Shown here: positions 9,106 through 16,881 of the stretch, piece by piece
Position numbering within the stretch: position 1 is the first letter of the stretch
How the letters are laid out: every line of letters begins with the position of its first letter
From: Caballeronia glebae
GTDB taxonomy: Bacteria; Pseudomonadota; Gammaproteobacteria; Burkholderiales; Burkholderiaceae
Assembly: GCF_001545035.1 (NCBI RefSeq)
Contig: NZ_FCOJ02000073.1
Location: 1 to 33,001, forward strand
Reading direction: 5' to 3'
Length of the DNA: 33,001 bases
The notes under the pieces: model-generated
The model's input: only the letters and a program-made list of their open reading frames with translations
What the model was told of the DNA's origin: nothing
Database searches by the model: none
Position numbers and translations under genes: made by a program

Positions 9106-9573
9106 CTAGTGCTTGCGCGGCAGCATGAAGCGCTCAAGGAGAGCGGAGGTCTGCTTTTCGGCGACATGCTGAAGCGCGGCTGGGAACGCATCGGCGGGCG
9201 TGCGGCTGTCGGCTCGTCCGAGACTTACGGTTTCCACGCTTGTTGCCTCGTTGATTGCGTCGCGGTGCGCGCACCATCCCTCGATGAAATTTACAAGGGG
9301 GCTCAAGCGGTCAACGATTGTTTTTAAACGAATGCCGTAACCCACGACCAAAGTGAAACCGAGAAACATGCCAGCAGCGAGACACCAGAAGGATGCAGTT
9401 CCGGCTCGAACAGTGTCCATTTCGCCAGCCAAAAGCATGATAGCCGCCGAATACCCGACGCCGGTGCCGATGCCCAAGCCCGCGAATGCCAATCCCAAGG
9501 CGCGCGTTTCTCGAAGTAACTCCTGGACGAGCCTCGCTCCGAATTGGTTATTGTTTGTCGCTGGCCCGAGCAC
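9106..9573 (-). CDS. small inner-membrane protein with two helices
   Basis: A 155-residue protein with two hydrophobic segments, LGLAFAGLGIGTGVGYSAAI and a second around CLAAGMFLGFTLVVGYGI, separated by a short acidic loop, and a soluble C-terminal tail ending FMLPRKH. The start is set at a GTG (9573) preceded by AAAGGACACGACCG; the frame stays open to an ATG at 9666, but that extension lacks a ribosome binding site and is basic and unlike a membrane-protein leader. No family was recognised. A frameshifted copy of its C-terminus lies at 15146-15303. Confidence 0.65.
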   Translation of the reverse strand: MLGPATNNNQFGARLVQELLRETRALGLAFAGLGIGTGVGYSAAIMLLAGEMDTVRAGTASFWCLAAGMFLGFTLVVGYGIRLKTIVDRLSPLVNFIEGWCAHRDAINEATSVETVSLGRADSRTPADAFPAALQHVAEKQTSALLERFMLPRKH

Positions 9574-9814
9574 CGGTCGTGTCCTTTTGCGTTCGTAGAA
9601 TAAGTTAGTTCCAATAGTTCTTAGCGTAGGGGCTTGGCCAAAGCCCGTCCGTCGGCTGGGAAACATTCGGCCGGTTTTCGGACGACTTGCTCACTGCGGC
9701 GGCTCCGAGCTGGCTGGGGCAGGCGGTTATGGAGCGGGCTGAGCGCGAATTCGATGCATCCCAGGACCCAGCGGACGCGCCGTGCGAAGGCTCTCGCGGA
9801 GGCGCACGCGAGGA

Positions 9815-10076
9815 GGCTCTGGACAACGACGGTGTCAAGCCGAGCAAAGCTGCATTCGCGCGGGACAGTGGCTCCTTGTCCCGGCGTGCTAGCCAATGGC
9901 GCCGACCCTGGCACGAGGAAGCCCGCTACTGGAAGGCGTTTAGCATTGTCCGCAAGAGGCGAAGCTTGCGAACGGAGTTGGGCGAGCGGATTGAGCTTGC
10001 GAACGAGGGCGACGACATTCGGCATGCGTATGGCGCCGTGCGTGAATCAATGAAGTTGCTCACAACATTGACGTGA
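9815..10076 (+). pseudogene. decayed 3' fragment of a SWIM-protein paralogue
   Basis: Read in two frames, this stretch matches the C-terminus of the SWIM protein encoded at 6238-8013. LWTTTVSSRAKLHSRGTV corresponds to LWATMASIRAKTHPRDAI, and in the next frame SIVRKRRSLRTELGER and ESMKLLTTLT correspond to GIVRKIRSLRMELGEH and NFMKLLATLT at the end of the intact gene. The frame changes near 9935 and the upstream part is missing or scrambled, so this is a remnant of a duplicated or recombined copy, not a functional gene. Confidence 0.75.
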
Positions 10077-10270
10077 GGCAATACCTAACGCTGCCGGTAA
10101 TGAGCAAGCCCTTGATTGCCTTCGGCTGAATCCATAGCGCTCTTCTCAGTTTCTGTCTCTCTCGCAATATCATTTGCCGAATGACTAGAGTATTGCTCCA
10201 CGCGCGAAGACTCGCATTGCCTACCGCTCATATGGCATAGTGCGTTGATAGCAACCAAAAAGGGGAAATC

Positions 10271-11297
10271 ATGGCGACGCTTGAAAGCATAGAAGCAAAG
10301 ATTGCGGAGCTTCAATCCCAAGCTGAGGCGCTAGTGAAGAAACAATCGGCAGGAGTTCTCGCGGATTCATTCGTTGATGGCAAAGCATGGTCTGACGGTA
10401 GCTGACCTTGGACCAGCGCCTGATGGCAAGAAGCGTGGCAGCAAGATGGCAATGACGTCAGATTCAGCCAAAGGAACATCGAATGCGAAGTTTCGTGACC
10501 CGAAATCTGGCGCCACTTGGAGCGGACATGGCCGCGCGCCGGGATGGATAGCGAACGCGAAAAATCCCGACAAGTTTCTTATTGATGGCAACACGACGAG
10601 CACTTCGGCTGCTATGAACAAAGCATCGAGCAACGCCGCGAAGTCCGGCAACTACGTTCGTGGTCCGCAGCCTGCGCTTTATCGTGACCCCAAGTCAGGA
10701 GCGGAATGGAGCGGACGGGGCAGAGCTCCGGCATGGCTGGCGAGCGCTAAGAATCGCGACAAGTTTCTGATTGACAGCAGCGCGGGAAGCGCCCCAGTTG
10801 ATGGCGAGAAGGCGGCGAAGCCAGGCAACTACGTTAGAGGGAGGCAACCCGCGATGTATCGCGACCCGAAGAGCGGCGGAGAGTGGAGCGGTCGCGGAAA
10901 GGCTCCGGGCTGGCTTGCAGGCGCGAGAGACCGGACCAAGTTCCTAATTGACGGTGCTGCGACCTCGGTTGCTGATGCCAAAAAAAGCACGCCGAGGGCG
11001 GCCGCGGCAAAGAAAGCAGCGGCGAAGAAGGCGACCGCGACGGTGTCAGCAAAGAAGGCGGTTGCGAAGAAAGCTTCGGCGACGTCTGCGAAGACGACTG
11101 TGCGCAAGGGCGCTGCTGCGAAGAAGTCGACGTCCGCGGCGAAGAAGGGACCGCAGGCTAGGAGCAATAGCGCCGCTGCCAAGAAAGTTCCGACGAAGAG
11201 GTCAGGTGCCAATGCGGCAGCGGAGATTGCTCCTGACTCAACGACGTTGATTCCCGCTAGTTCGAGCGATGCGAGTGCCGTGACTGCTACTGCTTGA
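10271..11297 (+). pseudogene. H-NS-type protein with three DNA-binding motifs and H1-like tail, frameshifted near the N-terminus
   Basis: Starts at an ATG with AGGGGA upstream and reads MATLESIEAKIAELQSQAEA, an H-NS-type oligomerisation helix. Frame 1 stops at 10403, while the expected continuation (IHSLMAKHGLTVADLG) is in the next frame from about 10363. Loss of one AT pair from GCGGATATTCAT would explain it. The downstream frame is intact to 11297 and has three repeats of the H-NS C-terminal DNA-binding motif (RDPKSGATWSGHGRAPGW, RDPKSGAEWSGRGRAPAW, RDPKSGGEWSGRGKAPGW), then a Lys/Ala-rich tail like histone H1 or AlgP. If restarted at the ATG at 10374, a product lacking the dimerisation helix could be made; otherwise it is a broken nucleoid protein or an assembly error. 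Confidence 0.8.
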
Positions 11298-11324
11298 AAA
11301 CAGGACTCGACGGCTCAGACGGCA

Positions 11325-11345
11325 GTCCGCGAGAAAAGCGCGGAC
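11325..11345 (+). terminator. GC-rich hairpin after the H-NS-type gene
   Basis: GTCCGCG and CGCGGAC form a perfect 7-bp stem around the 7-base loop AGAAAAG, starting 28 bases after the TGA of the first H-NS-type gene. There is no T-run afterwards, so it would be at best a weak or factor-assisted terminator. Confidence 0.3.
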
Positions 11346-11356
11346 CGTCCGCCCAG

Positions 11357-11488
11357 ATGACCGCGAAGGCCGTTATGGCAAATATCCCAGACGGCGTGCT
11401 TGACTTTTGCCGCCGATGCGGAATAGAAATCTGGGAGGAAGCTCAACTCAGTGACGTCGTGGAAGAACTGCGGCTTACTTGCTTATGA
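11357..11488 (+). CDS. possible 43-residue protein
   Basis: An ATG frame of 43 residues with protein-like composition (IPDGVLDFCRRCGIEIWEEA) including a CxxC pair; a TTG at 11294 would extend it by 21 residues. There is no good ribosome binding site and no recognised family. It lies between the two convergent H-NS-type genes, the only other frame there worth recording. Confidence 0.3.
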   Translation: MTAKAVMANIPDGVLDFCRRCGIEIWEEAQLSDVVEELRLTCL

Positions 11489-11610
11489 TGGCGGGCGGGC
11501 GGTCCAACCCATTTTAATTCCAAGAAAAATTGCGCGCCTCAAGCTCTACAATCGATACCTCGCCATTGCTACATCGTTCAGGTGCATTTGCGCAACGCCC
11601 AGCGCCAATC

Positions 11611-12435
11611 TTACATCGCTGGGGTGCTCACGACTTCATGAGTCGGCGTTGACGCTGCTGTCGGAGGCGAGACCTTGCGCGCAGCTGTGTTGCGAGCAGA
11701 CGCCTTTTTCGCAGTGACCGTTGTCTTTGCCGATGTCTTCGCTGAGGCCTTCCTTGCCGCCTTCTTCATGGCCGCCTTCTTCATGGACGTGCCCGTCTTC
11801 TTGGCGCCAATCTTTTTACTTACAGCGCCGAGCTTGCGTGCAGCCTTCGACTCGGTCGTCAAGCCAATCGCTGAGGAATCTGACTTAGCGTCAGAAACGT
11901 GTTCTATCAGAAACTTGGTCCGGTCCTTTGCCGCTGCAAGCCACTTGGGAGCAGGGCCGCGACCGCTCCATGTAGCTCCGGACTTGGGGTCCCGATATTT
12001 TGCTGACAGCGCACCTTTTGATTGCACCTTGCGAACCGAAGTCTTTGCGGTAGTCGTTCCAACCGTCTTTGTTGGAGATGCGGGACCAGCGCCATTGATG
12101 AGGAATTTTGTGCGGTCTTTCACGTCTTTTATCCAAGCTGGCGGTCGAGCGTGTCCGCTCCACGTCTCACCGGTCTTCGGATTCAGATACTTTGCCGGCA
12201 ACTTTCCTTTGGTTGCGAGGGGTGCCTTAGCGCCTTTACTGGCGGCAGTGCGACCACCTGCCTTTGCGTCTCTCTTCGCTTTCGCCTTGGCTTCAATGTC
12301 TGCAGTCGTAAGCCCGTGCTTCAGCATCAGTTCACGTATCTGGTCCACTGCGGCTTGCGCGCTCTTGGCGACAATGGCCTCCGCTTGTGCTTGCAGCTTC
12401 ATCACCCGCGCCTGGATTTGTTCTAGTGTGGCCAT
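11611..12435 (-). CDS. H-NS-type nucleoid protein with two DNA-binding motifs and H1-like tail
   Basis: A 274-residue intact relative of the gene at 10271-11297, encoded convergently. N-terminal helix MATLEQIQARVMKLQAQAEA followed by ELMLKHGLTTADIE forms the H-NS-type oligomerisation region. Two DNA-binding motifs follow (LNPKTGETWSGHARPPAW at about residue 84 and RDPKSGATWSGRGPAPKW at about 144). The last 90 residues are Lys/Ala-rich with KKAAMKKAARKASAK-type repeats, as in bacterial histone H1-like proteins. It is expected to bind AT-rich, often foreign, DNA and silence it. AAGGAGACGACC before the ATG is a strong ribosome binding site. Two DNA-binding units on one chain could bridge DNA without dimerising. 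Confidence 0.88.
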   Translation of the reverse strand: MATLEQIQARVMKLQAQAEAIVAKSAQAAVDQIRELMLKHGLTTADIEAKAKAKRDAKAGGRTAASKGAKAPLATKGKLPAKYLNPKTGETWSGHARPPAWIKDVKDRTKFLINGAGPASPTKTVGTTTAKTSVRKVQSKGALSAKYRDPKSGATWSGRGPAPKWLAAAKDRTKFLIEHVSDAKSDSSAIGLTTESKAARKLGAVSKKIGAKKTGTSMKKAAMKKAARKASAKTSAKTTVTAKKASARNTAARKVSPPTAASTPTHEVVSTPAM

Positions 12436-12675
12436 GGTCGTCTCCTTGAGGAACTTTTTGAACTATGACACCCTTATTAGAAATAGTACAGAAAGCCGAG
12501 CAGCCAAGCGCGGCTGTTTGGAGGATAGACGCAGTCAAATGACGAGCGAATTCACGTCGTGCGTCTCATGCGGTTAGACGTTGAAGGTCGCTTTCCCAAT
12601 TAGCGATGCACTGAGCGTCGTAGGCGTCGACACTCAGGCTAGTTTGGCGTCGCGCTTAGCTCCTGCAGTCGATAG

Positions 12676-13080
12676 TTATCGCCGACGCCTGAACACGCCG
12701 CGCGGGCGTTGCGGCTGATATCCTCTTATGTTCCGTTGTCGGTGATGGGATTTGGGTTCAGGTGCCAATCTTCGAGCCTCGTTCGCCTGCGGAGAGCTTT
12801 CTAGCAACGTTCCCCTGTTCCACATCCATAACGGTAGAACTGTAATCACAGCGCCGTTGCTTAGGTCCTGCACGACGACGAAACATCGGTCATCAGGCCT
12901 GCTGTAGAGGAGACTTTGGCCTCGGCCAGCTGAAGCCTCACCAAGCCAGACGCATCGACCTTCATCAATCATTGCGCGAACAGAGGTTGCAGATAGGGAG
13001 CATCGTTCCGCCACACGCTCTTTCGCGTGAAGTGAAATCCAAGACCAGCGCGAGTTCGACCGTCTCTTCGAGAAATGCAT
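12676..13080 (-). CDS. hypothetical protein, DUF4258-like
   Basis: A 134-residue protein starting at an ATG (13080) with an excellent ribosome binding site, GGAGGAAGAC. The frame is open further upstream to 13236, but that part lacks such a site. The core HAKERVAERCSLSATSVRAM, LLYSRPDDRCFVVVQD and GAVITVLPL resembles the DUF4258 pattern (conserved His-Ala-x-x-Arg helix, then strands with an ITV motif) seen in small stand-alone or toxin-like proteins; I infer this from pattern only. The C-terminus is basic. No antitoxin-like partner is adjacent. Confidence 0.6.
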   Translation of the reverse strand: MHFSKRRSNSRWSWISLHAKERVAERCSLSATSVRAMIDEGRCVWLGEASAGRGQSLLYSRPDDRCFVVVQDLSNGAVITVLPLWMWNRGTLLESSPQANEARRLAPEPKSHHRQRNIRGYQPQRPRGVFRRRR

Positions 13081-13436
13081 GTCTTCCTCCGCACTTCGCC
13101 GCGGCCATCCGGTGACTCTGTTTTCGCGTCCGACACGTCGCAAATGCGGCAAGGGCTTTCTTGGCGCCGACGAGAGCGCGGTTAACCGTACCGCACCCCC
13201 GAGTAGTAGCCGGTGAAAGTTGACGGTTCGGTACACCGCACATCCGGATAGGCCTGTAGGAGGGCGTGCCGTTTCCGTCCGAAGTTATGGGTTCAGCACC
13301 GAAAGCTTACTCCTCCGACGAACCGTTGACGTGCTCGCAGACGACGCTCGCTATACGCAGACGACGCTCGCTATAAAAGGCCCGTTCGAATCGCGGCTGC
13401 AAAATGCGTTTAACACGCTTACCAGAACTCCCCGAT
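13081..13436. other. 356-base stretch without a gene, containing a tandem repeat
   Basis: The left half holds the ribosome binding site and presumed promoter of the minus-strand DUF4258-like gene. The right half holds a perfect 2 x 20-base tandem repeat at 13336-13375. No supportable coding frame was seen. Confidence 0.4.
13336..13375. repeat. tandem 20-base direct repeat, two copies
   Basis: The unit CGCAGACGACGCTCGCTATA occurs twice with no gap (13336-13355 and 13356-13375). It lies about 60 bases beyond the stop of the broken secreted-protein gene on the minus strand. A replication-slippage duplication or a pair of protein-binding sites two helical turns apart would both fit. Confidence 0.75.
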
Positions 13437-13831
13437 TCAATACTCGCGCCTGTCATCGCCGTGGTCGCGATGCCAGTCCATCCGCGGGCCGCCATCGTCG
13501 CGGTGATGGCCCCAGTCGCCATGGTGTTCGTTGTAATGGTCCCGAGCATCGTGCCACTCCCGGTCACGATGTCGCTCCTCCCATTCCCGGCGCTGCCAAT
13601 AGCGATGCCCGTCGTAATACCTTTCGCCGTACCAACCTGGACTGATGACGACAGGAGGGGGAGGTTCGGCATATACCGGCGGCGCAGCATAAACCGGCTC
13701 AGGCGCATATGTCGCGCCGGGAATACCAATGTCGACTCCGACGTCGACATGCGCGAGTGCGACGGACGACACACCAATTCCAAGGCTGGCGACTGCGTCA
13801 TCGCGAACCGACGGCTGCGTAAAATGGCCAT
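13437..13831 (-). pseudogene. secreted Pro/Tyr- and His/Asp-rich protein, frameshifted in its signal peptide
   Basis: The long frame to 13437 encodes SLGIGVSSVALAHVDVGVDI, a signal-peptide core with an ALA cleavage site, then a Pro/Tyr-rich part (YAPEPVYAAPPVYAEPP) and a very charged tail rich in His, Asp, Arg and Trp. Upstream in that frame there is no credible start; the positively charged n-region MAILRSRRFAMTQS (ATG at 13829-13831) is in another frame. One indel around 13795-13805 has therefore split the signal peptide from the mature protein. The family is that of small periplasmic proteins common in Burkholderiaceae, function unknown. Confidence 0.6.
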
Positions 13832-13879
13832 GATTTCTGTAGTGTGCAATGTAGGGTTGAACAATCGAATGTGCGCGAA

Positions 13880-13993
13880 TTAGATGCAATCAAGAACGGT
13901 TGTAATAGCTCCGCCTGCAGGGACAACGATGCAGCCGCCCAACTCGCTTCCGAGAGATATGGCCAAAAGCATCAGCGCAGGAATTCGTTTCAT
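13880..13993 (-). CDS. tiny putative lipoprotein (37 aa)
   Basis: An ATG frame with GAGG six bases upstream encodes MKRIPALMLLAISLGSELGG followed by CIVVPAGGAITTVLDCI. The basic n-region, hydrophobic core and LGGC lipobox-like end indicate lipoprotein export. At 37 residues it is very short and may itself be a truncated member of a longer family. It lies directly upstream of the broken secreted-protein gene on the same strand, so they were probably cotranscribed. Confidence 0.5.
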   Translation of the reverse strand: MKRIPALMLLAISLGSELGGCIVVPAGGAITTVLDCI

Positions 13994-14229
13994 GACGTGC
14001 CTCACTGGTCAGTTGCGAACGCACTATATTGAGACGGCAGATTACTGGTGTTTTTGTGTGTAACGAGGCGTGTAATTTGAAACATGGGCGCCTTCAGGTG
14101 CGACGCTCGCAGCCAGCGCGAAATATTCCGTTTCACAACTCACAGATGAAGCGTCAACAAGACGGATAAGGGAAGCGTTGAGGCTGGGAGCGGCAAGAAG
14201 CCGTCCCATCGACTCGACAGGAGGTAATC

Positions 14230-14559
14230 ATGAAAACGCTGACTCAGAAGTTCGCCGCAATCGCTGCATTGTCGGTTTTCGTCGCAGGCACGGCGTCGGC
14301 AGCCACCACCTGGGATGCATCGCATCCGCGTCGCGCCGAGGTCAATCATCGACTGTCGAACCATGACCACCGGATTCATCAGGAAGTCCGCGAAGGTGAG
14401 TTGTCTCGCGGTGAGGCGATGCGCTTGCATCGTGACGACCATCAAGTGCGAACAGAGGCGCGTCTGATGGCAAGCCAGAACGGCGGCCATATCACCCGGC
14501 AGGAGGACCGCGCGCTCAACCAGCAGGAAAATCACGTAAGCAGGCAAATCGGGCCGTGA
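14230..14559 (+). CDS. small secreted His/Arg-rich protein
   Basis: A 109-residue protein with a clear signal peptide (MKTLTQKFAAIAALSVFVAG, cleavage after TASA) and a mature part that is helical, polar and rich in His, Arg, Glu and Gln (HPRRAEVNHRLSNHDHRI, MASQNGGHITRQEDRALNQQ). GGAGGTAATC before the ATG is a strong ribosome binding site. This resembles an uncharacterised periplasmic protein family that is common in Burkholderiaceae; the function is unknown. Confidence 0.75.
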   Translation: MKTLTQKFAAIAALSVFVAGTASAATTWDASHPRRAEVNHRLSNHDHRIHQEVREGELSRGEAMRLHRDDHQVRTEARLMASQNGGHITRQEDRALNQQENHVSRQIGP

Positions 14560-14569
14560 CCCCGCCACC

Positions 14570-14606
14570 CGCAACGCCGGACCACCCCTTGATTCCCAGC
14601 GTTGCG
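14570..14606. repeat. inverted repeat between two secreted-protein genes
   Basis: CGCAACGC (14570-14577) and GCGTTGCG (14599-14606) are perfect 8-base complementary arms around a 21-base loop. It starts 11 bases after the stop of the upstream gene and ends 62 bases before the next start, so it could shape the mRNA or act as a partial terminator. Confidence 0.45.
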
Positions 14607-14668
14607 ACTTCATGTACACGGACACAGCGGCGGAGTTCGCCGCCTTCAACGAAAATGAGAGTGAAGCA

Positions 14669-14920
14669 ATGAAGAAGATGATTTTGGTCGCGCTAGGAAG
14701 CGCCTTGCTTGCATCCGCCAGCGCCGCGAGTGCCGAGGGTTGCCTGAAAGGCGCTGTAGTCGGCGGTGTCGCTGGTCACTATGCTGGGCATCACGCCGTG
14801 GTCGGGGCGGTTGGTGGCTGCGTTGTCGGCCGGCATCTCGCTAAGGAGAAGCACAAGCAAGCTGACGCTCAGGTGCAATCTCAACAGCAGGCGCAGGTAC
14901 AGCCGGCAGTCGCGCGTTGA
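14669..14920 (+). CDS. small secreted glycine-zipper protein
   Basis: An 83-residue protein starting at the ATG at 14669. Signal peptide MKKMILVALGSALLASASAA with cleavage near SASA or ASAEG, then a Gly-rich stretch (VVGGVAGHYAGHHAVVGAVG) of the glycine-zipper type found in small envelope proteins, and a Gln-rich tail (QVQSQQQAQVQPAVAR). The frame runs back to 14612, but that extension would hide the signal peptide. Probably envelope-associated; function unknown. Confidence 0.7.
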   Translation: MKKMILVALGSALLASASAASAEGCLKGAVVGGVAGHYAGHHAVVGAVGGCVVGRHLAKEKHKQADAQVQSQQQAQVQPAVAR

Positions 14921-15145
14921 ACGACGGCGTCGCCACGTGCTGACTACAGGCGGCAATCGAATTGGCTGGAGGCCTGAGCATCGGACGGCGCGTCGCTGCA
15001 AACTCATCCACGAGCGACCACGTTAGGTGAGCGCTTTCTGAAAGCGTTTCTCAGGAGGCGTTCTTCTCGGTGCCCATGCAGGGTGAGCTGTCTGCTTGAT
15101 TGCCGACGCGATGGGATGGAAGATACTGTAGAGCCGGACGGAGCG

Positions 15146-15303
15146 TTATTGCTTGCGCGGCAACACGAAGCGCTCAAAGATAGCTTTGGTCTGCTTCTCT
15201 GCATCTTTCTTGGGGCGCCGTTGGGTACATCTCGACGAGTTCGCACCTGACAACATCTCCGACACTTATGGTTTCGACACTCGTTGACTTGCTGGTATCG
15301 GCG
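15146..15303 (-). pseudogene. C-terminal fragment of a second two-helix membrane-protein copy
   Basis: On the minus strand TSVETISVGDVVRC and, in the next frame, EKQTKAIFERFVLPRKQ followed by TAA match TSVETVSLGRADSR and EKQTSALLERFMLPRKH at the C-terminus of the membrane protein encoded at 9106-9573. The frame changes near 15210 and the membrane helices are missing. The fragment directly abuts the stop codon of the gene at 15304. Confidence 0.7.
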
Positions 15304-16215
15304 CTAGCACATATAAAGTGGGTCATCCTGTCGTCGAGCATGGCTCAATAGAGAATGACCTAGTGTTCGCGAGTTGCTAACGTCGCGGGCGTACCTCAGT
15401 GCCACCCTGAAACCAGCCCCGCGTTGCATTGTCTGCAGCAAGGTTTTGTTACCGAGACTCTCGAAGCGGTGGGCGAGTTCGAAGTGAACAGTCCAAGGGT
15501 CGGCCCCGGCGCTCAGCGCGCTGCTCACGCGAGCGAGGCGAAATCCGAGTCGGCCCGCGCGCGCATGAAGTGCCGGATAGTACGGCCTGTTCGCAACGAA
15601 AACTTTGATTACCGTTCGAAGCCTTTCTCGTTGATGAAGTTCGCGTCGCGTTACGCCGGCGTGGTTGCAAAACTGAGAAGCGGTCAAGAGTTTCTGTAGG
15701 CGAACCAGCCGACGTAGCTCCCGACGGTTGCGGTGCATCTCGGCTTTCCCGAGTCCGTCAGAGAGGTCGTCGCAGCTGCTGCGCGAGCATCGCCACAAGG
15801 AAACGGTACGACCGTGGATGGGCACCTCAGCCAACCCATATTCGGCCGTCACGGGAGGGTTCTCGGGTACCACGTACTTGACCTGCATGCCGCGCCACTC
15901 GGCGCGCCGCTCCGCCAACGACTCGACCATTCTTACGAGGTCGCCAATTCGACCAATGGGATTGAAGGAACTTTTCGATTCGGCCCATAGACCCAAAATC
16001 AGCAATGGTTCCCTCTGGAAAGGGAGAAACCCGAGTGCGCCGCACGCTTCATTGATGACAGCGACGGCGCGTTGCATTGCGCTGAGCCGATAATTTGCCG
16101 ATTCTTGAATGACTACAGGGCGCCACCCGAATCCATCGTCGCCGCCAGCGACGCACGTGAACGGCCGTTCCGAACGCCGTCTGCCAACAGGCTGCATCCT
16201 GCGGCGTGTTTGCAA
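15304..16215 (-). CDS. hypothetical protein with antitoxin-like C-terminal module (paralogue C)
   Basis: Up to 303 residues; the start is uncertain (ATG at 16215, 16197 or 16077, none with a good ribosome binding site). The N-terminal half is unrecognised but has strong coding bias. The C-terminal 130 residues (LLTASQFCNHAGVTRRELHQ ... YYPALHARAGRLGFRLARVS ... FELAHRFESLGNKTLLQTMQ ... ALRYARD) are clearly paralogous to the gene at 16878-17327 and to the middle of that at 17351-18436. The order (helix-turn-helix-like start, YPA motif, then a Leu-rich helix pair) resembles Xre/MbcA/ParS-type antitoxins with a toxin-binding end; that is an inference. No toxin was recognised beside it. Confidence 0.6.
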   Translation of the reverse strand: MQTRRRMQPVGRRRSERPFTCVAGGDDGFGWRPVVIQESANYRLSAMQRAVAVINEACGALGFLPFQREPLLILGLWAESKSSFNPIGRIGDLVRMVESLAERRAEWRGMQVKYVVPENPPVTAEYGLAEVPIHGRTVSLWRCSRSSCDDLSDGLGKAEMHRNRRELRRLVRLQKLLTASQFCNHAGVTRRELHQRERLRTVIKVFVANRPYYPALHARAGRLGFRLARVSSALSAGADPWTVHFELAHRFESLGNKTLLQTMQRGAGFRVALRYARDVSNSRTLGHSLLSHARRQDDPLYMC

Positions 16216-16261
16216 TGCCTCCTATCAAATGCTTTCATGAGTGATGCGGTAATGTGCCGAT

Positions 16262-16510
16262 TCACGGGTACAATCCCGCTTCCTGTGGTACGCGCGCTAA
16301 CTCGCGCAGCGCCCTGCGCGCAATTCTTTGGCGCTTGCGGCGATAGGTCTCGGCTTTTGCACGAAGCACAAACTTCCGGCCACGCCGCAATATCACGGGA
16401 CGCAAAGCATGCTTGCGCAGCAACCTTCGCACGACGTAGCCGCGGCTCACATTCAAGAATTGCGCGAATTCAGCAATTGTCATCAAATCGCATTTGCGTT
16501 GTCGCTGCAC
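16262..16510 (-). CDS. excisionase-type HTH antitoxin-like protein, without visible toxin
   Basis: An 82-residue DNA-binding protein starting at a GTG (16510) with AAGGA nine bases upstream. TIAEFAQFLNVSRGYVVRRL is the helix-turn-helix of the excisionase (MerR/HTH_17) type, and the C-terminal ALRELARVPQEAGLY matches the tail of antitoxins that usually pair with PIN-domain ribonucleases. No PIN-like gene follows: the next gene downstream (15304-16215) carries the module shared by the island instead. It may be an orphan antitoxin or have a new partner. Confidence 0.7.
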   Translation of the reverse strand: MQRQRKCDLMTIAEFAQFLNVSRGYVVRRLLRKHALRPVILRRGRKFVLRAKAETYRRKRQRIARRALRELARVPQEAGLYP

Positions 16511-16626
16511 TATCTCTGTCCTTCAAGGAGGCTGTTGAAATGTCCCTTCTTGAACGCGGGCCTGCCCGTTTGAACGAGGCGAAGCGACGTAGAGTCCCAA
16601 CGAATTTGACGTCGAACTTCGTTGAT

Positions 16627-16881
16627 TCAGGTCGCATTCTTCTCTGCGTTCGCTTTCATGCCGCCCGAGCGGTCAGCGTTTGCATACGCGTCAGGTTGTA
16701 GGCAAATTGCCAGGCTCACAGGGTCTATCGCGAAGGCCCCGGGACTTTGCGCACACGCTTTGTCGTACTGGAACTTCAACGCCTCAGAGTTAGCGTCGTC
16801 CTCGGTCAGCGAGAGTTCGTCGCACCGGACCCACGACGTGTCGATGTTTGCAAACACGGCAAGGTGCGAGATTTTGGTCAT
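16627..16881 (-). CDS. hypothetical protein (84 aa), coupled to the upstream gene
   Basis: An 84-residue soluble protein whose ATG overlaps the upstream stop as ATGA (16878-16881), strong evidence for coupled translation and for a real gene. The N-terminus MTKISHLAVFANIDTSWVRC is followed by an acidic middle part and a polar tail. No family was recognised. It probably works with, or is dosed to, paralogue B encoded just upstream. Confidence 0.6.
   Translation of the reverse strand: MTKISHLAVFANIDTSWVRCDELSLTEDDANSEALKFQYDKACAQSPGAFAIDPVSLAICLQPDAYANADRSGGMKANAEKNAT

Noticed and set aside
10363..10374. Programmed ribosomal frameshift in the first H-NS-type gene
   Set aside because: No slippery heptamer or strong following hairpin is visible, and a lost AT pair from GCGGATATTCAT explains the break simply.
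11675..12577. 300-residue plus-strand frame
   Set aside because: Antisense to the intact H-NS-type gene with its recognisable DNA-binding repeats.
13404..13883. 159-residue plus-strand frame rich in Val, Met and Pro
   Set aside because: It is antisense to the secreted Pro/His-rich gene; the hydrophobic look comes from complementing His/Asp/Arg codons.
15304..16510. PIN-domain toxin paired with the excisionase-type antitoxin
   Set aside because: The downstream protein has none of the PIN acidic-residue pattern and instead matches the shared module of its neighbours.
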